Source: Nymphaea colorata
Taxonomy: Eukaryota > Streptophyta > Magnoliopsida > Nymphaeales > Nymphaeaceae
Assembly (NCBI RefSeq): GCF_008831285.2
Contig: NC_045143.1
Coordinates: 23,006,302-23,070,301 of the forward strand
Length of the DNA: 64,000 bases
Reading direction: 5' to 3'
A model generated the notes under the pieces. The model was not told the DNA's origin, ran no database searches, and saw only the letters and a list, made by a program, of their open reading frames with translations. A program made the translations under genes and the position numbers. Positions 11,323 through 23,100 of the stretch are shown in pieces. Numbering within the stretch: the stretch's first letter is position 1; each line of letters starts with the position of its first letter.

Positions 11323-11881
11323 AATATGTATGACCAATCAATGACCTATAGGATTTGCTATCCACACATTAAAATCGATCATCATAAAGATGCAATCTAG
11401 GATTCATAGGAACAGAAGCTGGTTTGGCACCCAACATTCATGTTTACTTCAATAAATCAAGAACATAGTCTTTGACTCTCTACAAGTGGACCACGCCTTC
11501 CTTGCTTCTAGCAACTTCTATCCCCATGAAGTATATGAGAGGTCCAAGGTCTTTGTAACAAAAATGTTTTGGTAGATACATCTTAGTAGCAAAAACCTTT
11601 TGTTTATTGTCACATGTCAAGATGATATCATCCACATAAGACACCATAATTACTATACCCTTGGAACTCTTTTTTATGAATAGCAAATGATCTAATGGAG
11701 ATCTCTGGAAACCGAATGCAAACATTACCTCAAACAATTTATGAAAGTAAGCACGTGGACTTTGCTTTAGACCACATATAGCCTTTTTGAGTTTACACAC
11801 CTTTCCACACTTCTCAAACCCAAATAATTGCTGCATATAAGTTATTTTAGAAAAATTACCATAAAGGAATGCATTTTTAAC
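11323..11881 (-). pseudogene. Copia A reverse transcriptase, C-terminal part
   Basis: The minus strand reads KVCKLKKAICGLKQSPRAY, then the catalytic YVDDIIL (around 11623-11638), then YFMGIEVARSKEGVV and VKDYVLDLL, and on to RSLIG near 11325. The match to Copia B reverse transcriptase is clear, but it has stops and indels near its lower end. Its upstream half is at 17318-17880, separated by the Copia B insertion. Confidence 0.88.
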
Positions 11882-11886
11882 ATCAA

Positions 11887-12077
11887 TGTTAAAAAAGTTT
11901 TATTGAAATATTAGAAAGTTAGAAAGGTGCTCTTTAAACATTTTCATATTGTTATTGGACCTTTTTTGTAAAATGTTTACAGCCAGCCCTAATCTCTTTT
12001 AAAAGAGATTAGGGTTAAAAGAGATTAGGGTTACGTAAGTGAAGAATTCTTTTGGCTCTATCTCTCTCGTCGTATCA
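11887..12077 (+). repeat. Copia B 5' LTR (191 bp)
   Basis: TG...CA ends. It is 17 bp longer than the 3' LTR because of a tandem duplication of AAAAGAGATTAGGGTT (about 12000-12031) and one extra A in GAAGAATTC. Otherwise nearly identical to 17139-17312. Confidence 0.95.
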
Positions 12078-12090
12078 TGGTATCAGAGCC
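12078..12090 (+). other. Copia B primer binding site
   Basis: TGGTATCAGAGCC lies immediately after the 5' LTR. This is the standard plant Ty1/Copia primer site complementary to initiator tRNA-Met. Confidence 0.95.
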
Positions 12091-12898
12091 AGCCAAGTGA
12101 GCTTTTCCGGCGACCTCTCTCTCCGGCGGCTCTCCGGCGAACACTCCGGCGACCTCTCCCTCCGGTGATCTCTTTCTTTCTCCCTCTTTTTCATCTCCCA
12201 CCTCTATTCTTTCTTACCACCCAATAAGGAGACGGTAAGAGAATAGAGGTTGAGGGGGCTGTGTGGGGAAGGACCTGATCACGCCTATGTGGAAGGCGTG
12301 ATCAGATCCTTGTTTATCAATCTTGTGGCTGCTGTGATCAGATTTTGTGTTGACCGTGGGGAGCAAAATATCCTATAGATCGTGGATGTTAATTTGTCCT
12401 ATAGATTGTGGATATGAAGTCTGAAAGTTAAAGTTTAATGAGCTGTGGACTGCTGCTGATCGTAAGTATGAAATCTAACATTTGATTATGTTGAGATTCT
12501 TGCCGTATGTCGTGGACAACCAGTCATATGTGGTGTGGCTGTATTTAAGAATAGCAGCAGCCATTTGTTCATGGTGGAAGTAGTTGCTGTCTTTGGCAGA
12601 TATTGTTGAAGTTAATATTTACTGTCTCTTGAAGATTTCCTGCCTGTGTTGTCTTCATCGGCTGCAACTATTATTTGAGTGTCTGCTGTGTTTCTTTCCT
12701 GTTTTACTGCCTAAATTTCAGTCCATATTGCTGCTTGTGTCTGCTGGAAATATTCAGAGTTTATGCCTGGGTTGCTGCCTGCTTTATTGAACTTCTGATT
12801 TGATATTGGAACTGTAAGAATTTTTTAGATTCTCCTGCATTGCAGTGATTTTGATATACCTCTAATATTAGTAGCCAGCTCGGTCCTCTTGATTTCTT
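12091..12898 (+). other. Copia B untranslated leader
   Basis: About 810 bp between the primer site and the gag start codon. It is T/G-rich downstream and has no credible coding sequence. Short open frames in it are not conserved. Confidence 0.75.
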
Positions 12899-13740
12899 AT
12901 GGCTGAAAACAGTAAATCAGAAAGTTCTATTGAATACAAGATGGCTGGAAACATTCTCTTATGGAACCACGATAAAATTGAATGGTTCAAACTATGAAAT
13001 ATGGTCTAGGGTGTTCATGATGTCTGTGGCTGGGCATAAAAAAAAATATGTTCTTGGGGAGGATGAACCTACTGAGAAAAAGGGGATATATGTTGCGTGG
13101 GATGAAGATAATTATATTGTTATGTCATGAATTATGAATAGTGTGGAGTCTCATATAGCCGCAATTATTGCATATTACACCAAGGCCAAGGAATGTGGTC
13201 TTTCTTGAGGAAGACATATTCGCATGCTACTAATGTAATTAAAATCCTGCAATTGGAAGAAGAGCTATGCAACATACGACAAGGGGATCAGGATTTATCT
13301 CAGTATTTTGCTACTTTGACTGCTGCATATGAACGGTTAAAGGCTTTTCGTCTACCTTGCCAACATTGTTATGCATCACATTTTGAAACTGGTATGGCAG
13401 CGAAGTTTCTATCTGGCTTATCTCCAGAATACTCTGTGGCAAAGTCTCAAATTCTCACAGGCAGTGATCTTCCAGATCTAGCAGACACGTATAATAGGCT
13501 GAGTCGTCTTGCAGTCACTCTTTCTCAGAATACGCAAGACACACCAGTCTCTGCTCTTGTGATATCAGGAGAACGGGTCCCCAGTTATTTTTGGTGGCAG
13601 TAGGGGACGTGGTACAGGCCGTGGTGTAGGACGCGGCAGATTTCAGTGCTCTTATTGTGGCAAAATTGGTCATCTAGAGGATCGTTGTTGGGACAAACAT
13701 CTTCACCTCCGTTCTAACATTTCCTCGGGATGTGGTGGCG
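12899..13740 (+). pseudogene. Copia B gag (frameshifted)
   Basis: It starts ATG at 12899 (MAENSKSESSIEYKMAG). A frameshift near 12930-12960 precedes KLNGSNYEIWSRVFMM, the UBN2/Copia gag N-terminal motif. An in-frame stop near 13128 is followed by an open block 13193-13603 (MWSFLRKTYS, QGDQDLSQYFATL). After another shift a Gly/Arg-rich stretch leads to a CCHC zinc knuckle (CSYCGKIGHLEDRC, 13647-13688) that would bind genomic RNA in the particle. At least three lesions make it non-functional. Confidence 0.85.
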
Positions 13741-14320
13741 GTAGAATCGCCACAAGCAAAGGTCCTTCTTCATCCCAAGCAACTCATTCAAAGGCAACAA
13801 TATCTATGGTTGAGTCTTCTACTGATCCTTCTATATCTATGTCATATTCTCTCAAGTAAGGATGAATATGATCGTGTTCTTGCTCAAAGGTCTACCTCTA
13901 CATCTGTCAATGCTACTGTTATAGATTCAGCATTCCCTGTTGGTGCTCCTACTGATGATCCAGGTATGACATGGATGATAGATTCTGGCGCTTCCAGACA
14001 TTGTTGTAATCAACCACAGAATTTTTCATCATTTGTCAGATTTTCTACACCACAGCATGTTAGGCTAGCTGATGGCAAGCTGTCTCCTGTTTTGGGCAGC
14101 GGTGATATCTACCTTCCACATTTATGCACTATTACACGTGCTATATGCTCCTCAGTTTCCTGTTAATTTGTTATCTGTTAAGCAGCTAGCTATCGACTTA
14201 CAATGTAACGTCATTTTTGAACTTGACTCTTGTTCTTTTCAGGACTTACCAACTGGGAAGATGATTGGTGGCGGCCATGAACGTGAAGGATTTTATTTTC
14301 TGTCGATCCCAGTTGATGTT
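13741..14320 (+). pseudogene. Copia B protease region
   Basis: WMIDSGASRHCC carries the aspartic protease motif DSGAS (codons at 13981-13995), followed by HVRLADGKLSPVLGSGD. A frame change near 14100-14140 then gives LYAPQFPVNLLSVKQLA, the conserved segment between protease and integrase in Copia elements. Catalytic residues remain, but the frame is broken. Confidence 0.85.
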
Positions 14321-14339
14321 GTTGCATCTTCAGTCCCTT

Positions 14340-15110
14340 CAAAGCCTTCTCCCTTCCAATGGCATCTCAAACTAGGTCATCCGTCAGTACCAAAACTTTG
14401 TCGCATGTTTCCAGATATTCCTGCATCAAAGTCCTTCTTATGTGATGCTTGTTAGTTGGGCAAGCATACACGAAGCAGCTTTCCTTCGAGTCAGAGTCCG
14501 TCTAGTCAGAGTTTGTTTGATCTCATTCATGTGGACGTATGGGGTCCTAGTCGAGTTCCTTTTCGGTCATGTTTCTGATACTATCTTGTTTTAGTTGATG
14601 ATTTTACTAGAGTCAGTTGAGTTTTCTTGTTAAGGGAAAGATCTGAAGTCATATTCTTCAAAAGTTTGTCAATCATATTCTTCAAAAGTTTGTCAATGAA
14701 ATAAAAACTCAGTTTGGTCTCATTGTTAAAAGTATTCACACTGATAATGCTCTTGAATTGAAGTCTTCTATTCTGCTTCAGTTTTATGCCAATCATGGAA
14801 TTCGCCCTCAATATACTTGTCCGCATACGTCCCAACAAAATGGTGTAACCGAACACAAACATCGGCAACTCCTAAATGTGGCTCGCACCCTTATGCTACA
14901 TTCTCACATGCCTGCTTAATTTTGGGGTGATGCTATTCTTACTGCATGTTACCTCATTAATAGATTACCCTCTTCCTCCATCCAAGAACGTATTCCCATT
15001 CATATGTTATATCCAGGGCGTCCATTATTTCACTTACCTCCCAAAGTATTTGGATGCACTTACTTTACACATATTCTAGGCCCAAAGAAAAATAAACTTG
15101 CTACCCAAGC
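14340..15110 (+). pseudogene. Copia B integrase
   Basis: The pre-integrase zinc motif HLKLGHPS...CDAC ends in a TAG near 14452. The core follows with first catalytic Asp in LIHVDVWGP (14534-14536), second in TDNA (14743-14745) and Glu in TEHKHRQL (14851-14853). The second Asp and Glu are 36 codons apart, the canonical D35E spacing. Between the first and second Asp there are stops, a shift and a 24-bp tandem duplication (about 14649-14697). It is inactive as it stands. Confidence 0.85.
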
Positions 15111-15775
15111 CATCAAATGTGTCTTTATTGGCTACTCAGCCAATCAAAAAGGATATAAATGCTTTGATCCCCTGACTAAGAAAGACATTATCAGTGCGGA
15201 TGTTACCTTCTTTGAGTCTCGTCCTTATTTTGCCTCGTCAAGTCCATCTTTGTCTGAGATGCATGTACCTGTACCTCTTCCTATTCCACCAGTGTCACTT
15301 GAGTCATTTCCACCATCTCAACCTAGGTCACATGAACGTTTCCTTGATCCTCCGTTAGTTTACACTCGTCGTCTAGGTCCCTCTCTCAACTGTCCACTAA
15401 CATCATCTCAAGAGGTAAGCTCCACTGATAAGACTGACTCAGGTTTAAATGATGACCATTCTACTGCAGATCTCCCTATTGCCATTCGCAAAGGCAAGCG
15501 ACAGTGTACACTACATCCTATTTCTAATTCTGTCTCTACTGATTGTTTGAGTACAAGTTTGATGCAGTTTGATCAAGCTCTATCTAATCATGTTATCCCG
15601 TCTTCTCACCATCAAGCCATGTTAGATCCACGTTGGCGACAAGCCATGCAGGAGGAAATGGATGCTCTTCTTTCTCGGGAGACTTCTGATTTGGTAGATC
15701 CCCCGACGCACTGTGATGTAGTTGGATCAAGATGGGTATTCACCATCAAATATCATTATGATGGGTTCAACTGAA
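15110..15775 (+). CDS. Copia B integrase C-terminus/linker to reverse transcriptase
   Basis: An open stretch carries [19 protein letters not shown] (the conserved domain after the integrase core), a Ser/Pro-rich linker, and then the reverse transcriptase start ([28 protein letters not shown]). It closes at a TGA near 15772. The continuation is in the next frame ([14 protein letters not shown]), so a frameshift separates it from the downstream polymerase. Confidence 0.8.
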
Positions 15776-17131
15776 AGGTTCAAGGCACGTCTTGTCGCAA
15801 AAGGGTATACTCAAACTTACGGTGTTGATTTCTTTGAGACTTTTTCGCCTGTGGCTCAGTTGGGTACCATTCGATTGATTATATCTCTTGCTGTCCAGCG
15901 AGAGTGGCCTCTCTTCTAGCTGGATGTGAAAAATGTCTTTCTGTATGGAGACCTTTCTGAAACCGTCTATATGCAGCAACCACCTGGTTTTGAGCGACAG
16001 GGGGAGTGTTCCAAGGTATGCAAATTAAAGAGGGCTATTTATGGACTTAAGCAGAGTCCTCGTGCATGGTTCCAGAAGCTTACTGAGGTGTTATCTAAGT
16101 GTGGATTTCGCAGATCCCAACTTGATCACTCATTGTTTATCAAGCGAGGCTCATCAGGGATGGTGATATCGATTGTCTACGTGGATGATATTGTTCTTAC
16201 TGGGGAAAATGATCAAGAGATAGCTCAAACAAAGGAGTTTTTACAGCAACACTTTGTTACTGAAGACCTTGGACAACTCCGTTATTTTCTTAGGATTGAG
16301 GTGGCTCGTAGTAATAAAGGAGTTGTAGTGTCTCAAAGAAAACATGTTCTTGATCTTCTGCAGGAAACAAGACTATTGGGGGCTAAACCTGCCACACTTC
16401 CCATGAATCCCCGCATTCATATACATGATGATGACTCAGAGCCATTTGACTCTAGATCCTATAGATCCCTGATAGGGAAACTGTTATATTTGACTGTCAC
16501 TCGTCCCGACATTAGCTTTGCTGTGAATAAGTTAAGCCAGTTCATGGAAAAACCCCGGAAGCTTCACTGGGATGCTGCTCTAATGATTGTTAGATACTTG
16601 AAATCAGCCCCGGGAAAGGGGTTATGGTTCAAAAAGGTAGAATGTATTGACATCGAAGCATATAGTGATGCTGATTATGCAGGGTCTGTAGATGACAGGA
16701 AGTCTACTACACATTTTTGTATTTTTGTGGGGGGTAATCTTATTTCCTGGAGGAGCAAGAAGCAGAATGTGGTGGCTCGTTCTAATGCTGAGTCGGAATA
16801 TAGGGCTATGGCTCAAACTGCAGCTGAAATGTCGTGGGTTAGATCACTACTTTTAGAGTTGAATGTTTCAGTGAATCTCCCAATGAAGATGTATTGTGAC
16901 AACAAGACAGCTACATATATTGCTAACAATCATGTCTTCCATGAGAGGACTAAACACATTGAAGTGGATTGCCACTATATTCGAGACTTAGTTCAAGAAG
17001 GAATTGTTAGCACTATTCATGTCTCCTCAGAAGATCAGGCAGCTGATATCCTCATCAAGGCTCTTCCTATAGGCGATTTCCTGAGATGTTGTAACAAGCT
17101 GAGCATGATTGATATATATGCTCCAGCTTGA
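15776..17131 (+). pseudogene. Copia B reverse transcriptase and RNase H
   Basis: After the shift at about 15775 the frame reads [19 protein letters not shown] and ETFSPVA. A TAG at 15917-15919 replaces the Gln of the family's FQLDVKN. From there 401 codons are open: KLKRAIYGLKQSPRAWFQ, catalytic YVDD (16178-16189), DLGQLRYFLRIEVARS, RSLIGKLLYLTVTRPDI, then RNase H (YSDADYAGSVDDRKST, SNAESEYRAMAQ, CDNKTATYIANN), ending LSMIDIYAPA at 17129-17131. Only one stop and one frameshift separate it from an intact polymerase frame, consistent with a recent insertion. Confidence 0.92.
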
Positions 17132-17312
17132 GGGGGAGTGTTAAAAGAGTTTTATTGAAATATTAAAAAGTTAGAGAGGTGCTCTTTAAACATTTTCATA
17201 TTGTTATTGGACCTTTTTTGTAAAATGTTTACAGCCAGCCCTAATCTCTTTTAAAAGAGATTAGGGTTACGTAAGTGAAGATTCTTTTGGCTCTATCTCT
17301 CTCATCGTATCA
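17130..17312 (+). repeat. Copia B polypurine tract and 3' LTR (174 bp)
   Basis: The GAGGGGGAG tract at 17130-17138 is directly followed by TGTTAAAAGAG, the 3' LTR start at 17139. The LTR ends CATCGTATCA at 17312, followed by the ATCAA target duplication. Confidence 0.95.
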
Positions 17313-17317
17313 ATCAA

Positions 17318-17880
17318 GTTGGAATATGCTTTACCCATAATGAACTGTAACGAAAATAACACGTTTGATGGTGTCCAACTGCCAACAGGAGAGAAGGCCT
17401 CAAAGAAATCAATCTGTTAAGATTGCATATACCATTTCACAACCAGTCAAGCCTTGTACCATTCTACTAGGTCATCTGTGTGATACTTGATGGTGAACAC
17501 CCACATGGAACCAACAAAGTCATTCCCAACGGGTCGATCAACAAGGTCCCAAGTTTCACGTGATATCAATGCATCCATTTCATCTTGCATGGCTTGTTTC
17601 CACTTGAAATCCAAAAGAGTCTACTGATGATTCATGGGAATGGGAACAACATATAGAGTGGATACAAAACTTTACATATGCTCCCCAAGTCTATGGGTGG
17701 ACCAAAACTAACAAATAGGATGCAAAGATCACTGTCTCTCTCCTTTCCGCAAAGCAATAGGGAGATAATCTTCCACTATAGGAGAATTTGTAGAGTTGCC
17801 AGAATCAACATGAGCCTTATCAGCAGGATGCTTACCTCTTGAGAAGGCGATGATGTGGAACCATGAGAGGAAGTGTGTAG
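17318..17880 (-). pseudogene. Copia A reverse transcriptase, N-terminal part and linker
   Basis: The minus strand reads a Ser/Thr-rich linker ending SPSQEVS near 17850, then [42 protein letters not shown], a KARLVVK-type segment and FEAFSPVGS. These match Copia B 15400-15930. The segment stops at the ATCAA duplication where Copia B inserted and continues at 11881. Stops and small indels are present. Confidence 0.85.
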
Positions 17881-18134
17881 ATTTCTAGTGTTGCATCTTT
17901 GGTGGTTTTAGCTTTGGTGTTTGACATCAAAGTATATTATATATATCTGTTCAGTGATCAAACTTGAATCTTTCCTTTTTCTTCTTTTGTTTTTTTTTTC
18001 TCATTGTGGCTGCTCTCTTTGATGAACTGGAGTAGGTAGTTGAAGGCAGATTTTAGTGGGTATCTGGTTCAAGTTGGCTTTGGAACGTGAGCTGTCTGGT
18101 CTTTTGTCAAGTGTTGTGATTCCACAAATTCATG

Positions 18135-18760
18135 GCAGTAAATATGACCTAGTGTCAGATTATAAAGCCTTTGTCGATCCTTTTCATATGGGTCAATTGT
18201 TAAGTTAGACGGCACTAACTACAAAATGTGGTGATGTACCTTTCTGATGTCAGTAGTAGGACAACACAAAGATCACATCATTGATGAAGAGGAGCTGAAG
18301 GAGAAGGTAAGAAAGTATGCTATGTGGAAGAACAAAGGAGGACAACAACATTGTTATTACTTGGATCGTGAATAATGTTCAGCCTCATATTCCTAGTGCT
18401 TAGTTTACTATACTACGGTCAGATGGATGTGGGAGTTTTTGCAGGACATTTTAACGAGGATAAGAATGTGTGCAGATAAAGCAGAACTTTCAGCTCCAGT
18501 GAGAGATCAAGACCTTGCACAGCATTTTTCTTCAATCAAATCTGACTACAAAAGACTGACTGTGGTTCAACCTCCGTGCAACGTGTGTTTCAAAACGCAC
18601 CATAAGCAGACTACTGTAGCTTGATTCTTATCTGGGCTATCCTTTAAGTATACAGTAGCTAAATTATAGATGCTCATACGTGTTGAAATTGCCAATTTTG
18701 TCTCGCAGTCACCCTTCCTCAGGCATCTAGTGACTTCCCTGCTTTAGCATTGACGATGTC
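18135..18760 (+). pseudogene. Copia gag remnant in the inverted block
   Basis: It reads VKLDGTNYKMW, then FLMSVVGQHKDHIIDEEELK, WEFLQDILTRIRM, RDQDLAQHFSSIKSDYKRL, QPPCNVCFKTHH and FLSGLSFKYTVAKL. These are homologous, motif by motif, to Copia B gag at 12990-13450. Many stops and shifts, and the zinc knuckle is not evident. Confidence 0.8.
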
Positions 18761-18859
18761 TGGCAGACGAGGACGTTTTTGTGGCCACTAAAAAGGGTGA
18801 TATGGATTGTCAACTTTGAATCTTTAGACATTTTTGTGGTCAGTCTCCTAGTTTTCTAC

Positions 18860-19167
18860 TTTGCACTATCTCTTACATCACGACATGTAAAGCTAGTCAA
18901 TGGTAGATTTTCTCCTATCTTGGGGAAAAGAGATGTTCAGTTGTCTCATTCACTACATATTCAGTGAGCTCTTCATGCCCTAGAGTTTCCCAAAAGTCTC
19001 TTATCTGTGAGCCAGCTCACTAAAGAACTAAATTGCCGAGTCATATTTGACCTTAGTTCTTATTCAAGACATATCGACTCGAAAGTTGATTGGTGGAGGC
19101 CATGAGGAAGGAGGGTTTGTTATTTATCACGACCAGTTGGAGTTGCTGCATCGTCTGTGGAATTGAG
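18860..19167 (+). pseudogene. Copia protease/pre-integrase remnant
   Basis: It reads HVKLVNGRFSPILGKRDVQL, the LEFPKSLLSVSQLTKELNCR segment and VIFDLSSYS, matching Copia B 14050-14240. The DSGAS active-site segment has been lost, so only the downstream part is represented. It is cut off by the MITE at 19168. Confidence 0.75.
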
Positions 19168-19924
19168 CAATGTTGTAAAACCCACTGACTTGGGTCTCAA
19201 CTCGTTCATTCTTGACTCATGACTCGGCAAGTCAACTCAGTGACTCAGCCGGGGTTGTGTTAACTATTGTTTTTAAAAGAAAAATACTATATAACTTGTC
19301 ATTTAAACATAAAAAATAAAAATTTGTAAAATGACTTGATACATGTATAATTCATACCATCAAGTAATACCTAAGTTATATCTTCTCTTTTGATAACAAG
19401 AAATTGCACAATTAAGCTATTGCTCCTACTCTATATAAGCGCATATTTCAAAAAAACTATGGGGCAAAAATCAATATAAATATATTCAACATTTACAACT
19501 ATCTAATGGTTAACAAACTCAACATGTATGTTAATATTATGTAAAACTAAAAATCCCAAAGTAAAGAGTCCAATGTCCTAAAAATTGAAATAAATACACC
19601 CTACAAGAAGTTACGCCTAATTAGCTTTAGCTTTCCATTTCTAATATGTAAATTTAATAAATGAACAATAATTCTAAATACTTATAATTCAATAAGTTAG
19701 AAGATTCTTGTCAAAAATTAAGTAATTGAGTAATTAACAAACAAACCACCCTTTTAATTACAAAATACAAAATATATCACTGGACTACACTGAGTTGTTT
19801 AAGTTGTGGCCGAGTCAAACCGAGTTTCGGCCGAGTCAGGCCGTGTCATGTCGAGTTTCAATAGAAAACAAGTCTGGCCGAGTCAAAACAAGTCAACCTT
19901 GGCTCGGCACATTTTTAAACATTG
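19168..19924. mobile_element. hAT-type MITE with GACTCGGC/CCGAGTC subterminal repeats
   Basis: The ends are CAATGTTGTAAAAC and, on the other strand, CAATGTTTAAAAATG. Subterminal GACTCGG/CCGAGTC words cluster at 19190-19250 and 19795-19910. Flanks GAATTGAG and AAATCGAG share 6 of 8 bases, consistent with an old 8-bp duplication. The integrase frame resumes directly afterwards (FQWHLKLSHP). The interior is AT-rich and non-coding. Confidence 0.75.
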
Positions 19925-20132
19925 AAATCGAGTACTAGTCCTTTCCAATGGCACCTCAAGCTCAGTCATCCCTTTCTTTCAAAACTGTGTTGTGTCGTTC
20001 CTCAGGTTCCCTCGACAACATTCTTTCAATGAGAAACTTGTTAGTTGCGAAAGCATTCTCGGAGTTCTTTTCTTTCAAGTCAGAGTCTATTTGATCACAT
20101 TCATGTTGATGCATGGGGACCTAGTTGGGTCC
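19925..20132 (+). pseudogene. Copia integrase remnant, N-terminal part
   Basis: It reads FQWHLKLSHP, a degraded zinc motif and SLFDHIHVDAWGPSWV, including the first catalytic Asp. The LTR-type insertion 20133-24296 breaks it directly after GGTCC. Confidence 0.82.
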
Positions 20133-23100
20133 TGGTAGGACGCAAGCTGCGGGCACTGTAGCTGTCCAGAAAACCCAGACTGCGCTGCCGTCCTGACCTC
20201 CCAAGATCTCTTCACGGATGCTTTCGGCGCCGAAGATACCAAGATTACAAGCCAATTTCTACCTCACTGGGGACAAACCCAGTTAATTCCCAAGGGTAAG
20301 GGTACAAGGAGGGCTTTTCCCGCCTATTCTAGGTCTGAACCTATTACACAGATGGGTTCAAGGCCTTACAACCGTTGCGTACAAGAATGCCCTCAGCCTC
20401 ACTCAACAAACCATTCATTCATGCCTATGCGTACAAACCAATGTTATCCGTATCGTACGATACAGACGCGTATCGTACGATACGGACGCGTATCGTACGA
20501 TACGTATCGTCTGTATCAACAAAAACGATACGACACGCCTACAATACACGATACGGAGGTGTATCGTAGGCGTATCGCCCGTATCGTACGATACGGGCAC
20601 TGTATCGTACGATACGGTCGATACACCCCCGTATCGTACGATACGGGGGAAAAATGGCAAAAGGGTCCGATGGCCCCTTTTTTTCATTTTATTTCAAAAG
20701 ATATGCTCCTCTCTCTCTCTCTTCTTGTTTCTAAACATTGCAAGAGACGTGGGAGGAAGAGATTTTCCTCATTTGCTTTAAGTTTTGCCCGTGAGATAGC
20801 TTTCTTTCTCGTAGAGGGCACAGTGGAAAGCTTGGAGAAAGAGGGCTTTTTGGATTATGAAAGATGATAACTATGTCTATATGTTTTGACTTCTGAACTT
20901 ATGAATTGTGATGTAATCGAATACTCTTCGGCTGCTTAGTATGTTATTTTGATTTTTGAATGTCTGATTTCTTATTTTGGAATGTGTTGTTCATATTCAT
21001 ACTTCATAGTTCATACTTCATATACATGAATGATGAATGTTCCTTTAAATACATTTTTCTTGATTTTTTCTTGTTTTTTCGAATTTATTTAAATTTTTTC
21101 TGATTTTTTTCTATTTTTTTATAATTTTTTAATATTTTTTACAAATTAAAAATTAATTTTACGATACGTTACGATACATTTACGATACGTTACGATACGG
21201 CGTATAGGTCGGCCCGACCGATACGCGATACGATACGCCAGTGATAACATTGGTACAAACCATTCCCCAGCCCATAGGTTGGTCCACAGTTAAGGCTGAA
21301 AGCAAGTAACCCACCCCGTTCTATAGGGGGAGAGTGAGGCAAACCTCGCTGGGGCTAGCCCAGCGGCACGACCAAGGGCAGAAGACCAAGGCCCTCGGTA
21401 TCCAGCAACGGACGGCGAATCAGGCGAGTACCAGCTTCCTTCACGCCTCCTGTCGCTCCTTGGAAACGCCCTCAACACAAGCAGCAGGGCAATTACCAAG
21501 AACACAATTTACAGGAATAAAGGAGGCGAGAGTAGAGGAGCTTCACCAGACGACAATAGGGACCCCCAGGAGCGAACGTAAGGGGTGAGGCAGGCACCGA
21601 TTAACGCCGGTGCACGCGCGCTGCCAAGCAGCCTTTGCTCCTAGCTCCTCACAGCTGGTACCTAGCGGCTCATCGAGCAGCCCTCAAAATAGAAAACCAA
21701 GCAGTCAAGGTGTAGTCAAATAAGCAGTAACTGTCCCAAGGAGTAGAGAAGCGTCACCGTGCACGATGATAAACCCCGGGAGCAGACGGCAGTGGGGTGA
21801 GGCAAGCGCCGTTTAACGCCGGCGCAGGCGCGCTGCAAAGCAGCAAATGCTCCAGGCTTCTCCGCAGTCAAAACAGAGTTCCCTGGTTCACTGGTGGGCG
21901 CGGGGTGGCTCCCTCTTCGGAAAATCACTAAAATTCGTAGGAAGCTCCAAATAAGCTGAAATTTGGTCGAGCGCTCCCTCAGATAATTACAATGACACGC
22001 TCCGAATATGAGCTGCAAAGGAGCCTCCAAGCTCAGTCGAAGCCCTGAAGAAGAGCGCTGGCTGACACAGTCGCTGGCTTCAGATTTGTCTCAGGCGCAG
22101 GACAGGGGAGCTCAATCTTGCAAAATTCGTCAAATTTCACTCGCAACTCCGTTTGAGCTGAAATTTGGTGTGCAGGTGCCTGTGATATTTATCTAGGGAC
22201 GCCCAAAAGATGGGGGGCAAAAGCCCACCCTAAGGCCAGGTCGTTCCTTCAGCAAGGCGCTGGACTGTCACCCGGAACAGAGAAGAACAGGGGAAAACAG
22301 GGCAGTCAACCTTCAAAAATCCATAGCAATTCACCAGAACGTCGGATGAAGCTGAAACTTGGTGGGCAGGAGGCCATGACAATTAAGATGGGACGCCCAG
22401 AGTTTGGGGGGCATCTGACCACCCCATGGCCAAGTCGTTGGAAGGATTGGGATCTGGCCTGTTACAGGAAACAGAGCTCACGGCAGGTAGCAGTGAGCTT
22501 CTTCTTCCTCACGGCTCAACCCCTCAACCAATTCCAGCCTTCTGTTCGTGCAGTCCACAGGCAGAAACGAGGATCAAGCAACCAGAGAGAGGGGAAGGAG
22601 AAGATCCTTCACCCGATTTGGGGTTTTCCCCCAAATTGCTATCGCAAACAGGGGAACCAGCTGGGAATCAGGCGGAGTTCACAGGGAGCGCCACCAGCGG
22701 GGTATGGTTTCCGTCAGAGAGATTCCTGGCAGCTATGGACGATCGAATCCTCCTGAGAACTGATCTATGGTGTCGCCCAGGGGTGAAGAAGGCAACGGCT
22801 TGGTCCCCAGGAGCAGATGGGAACGCCTCAGCTGTCTGTTCGGGTGGAGGAGGCGCTGAAAGGGGCGGACATCGGCCTGTGATCTCAGAATTCCGGCAGG
22901 AGGCTTCTCAGTCGCTAGGAGCTGTCGGATCTTCTTCAGTGAGGTCCCACGGCATCGCCCAGAAGTGAGGAAGGCAATGGCGAGGTCCTCTGGACCAGTT
23001 GGGAATGCAACAGCTGCCTGTTAGGGTGGAGGATGCGTTGAAAGGGGCAGACAGCAACCTGAGAGCTCTTGATGCCATCGAGGGTTCGTTGGCAGCAGTG

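Larger units (their letters stand above)
11887..17312 (+). mobile_element. Copia B: young full-length Ty1/Copia retrotransposon
   Basis: Two LTRs (11887-12077 and 17139-17312) start TGTTAAAA and end CGTATCA, with a perfect 5-bp duplication ATCAA at 11882-11886 and 17313-17317. The primer site TGGTATCAGAGCC is at 12078-12090 and the polypurine tract GAGGGGGAG at 17130-17138. Order inside is leader, gag with zinc knuckle, protease, integrase, reverse transcriptase, RNase H, the standard Ty1/Copia order. The LTRs differ by about four substitutions plus a 16-bp duplication and a 1-bp indel, so insertion was recent compared with Copia A. Several frameshifts and stops disable gag and integrase, but a 401-codon reverse transcriptase-RNase H frame is open. 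Confidence 0.95.

Noticed and set aside
20352-20867. 171-codon frame rich in YDT/RIVRYG repeats
   Set aside because: Translation of the GTATCGTACGATAC palindromes at the MITE end; not a protein.
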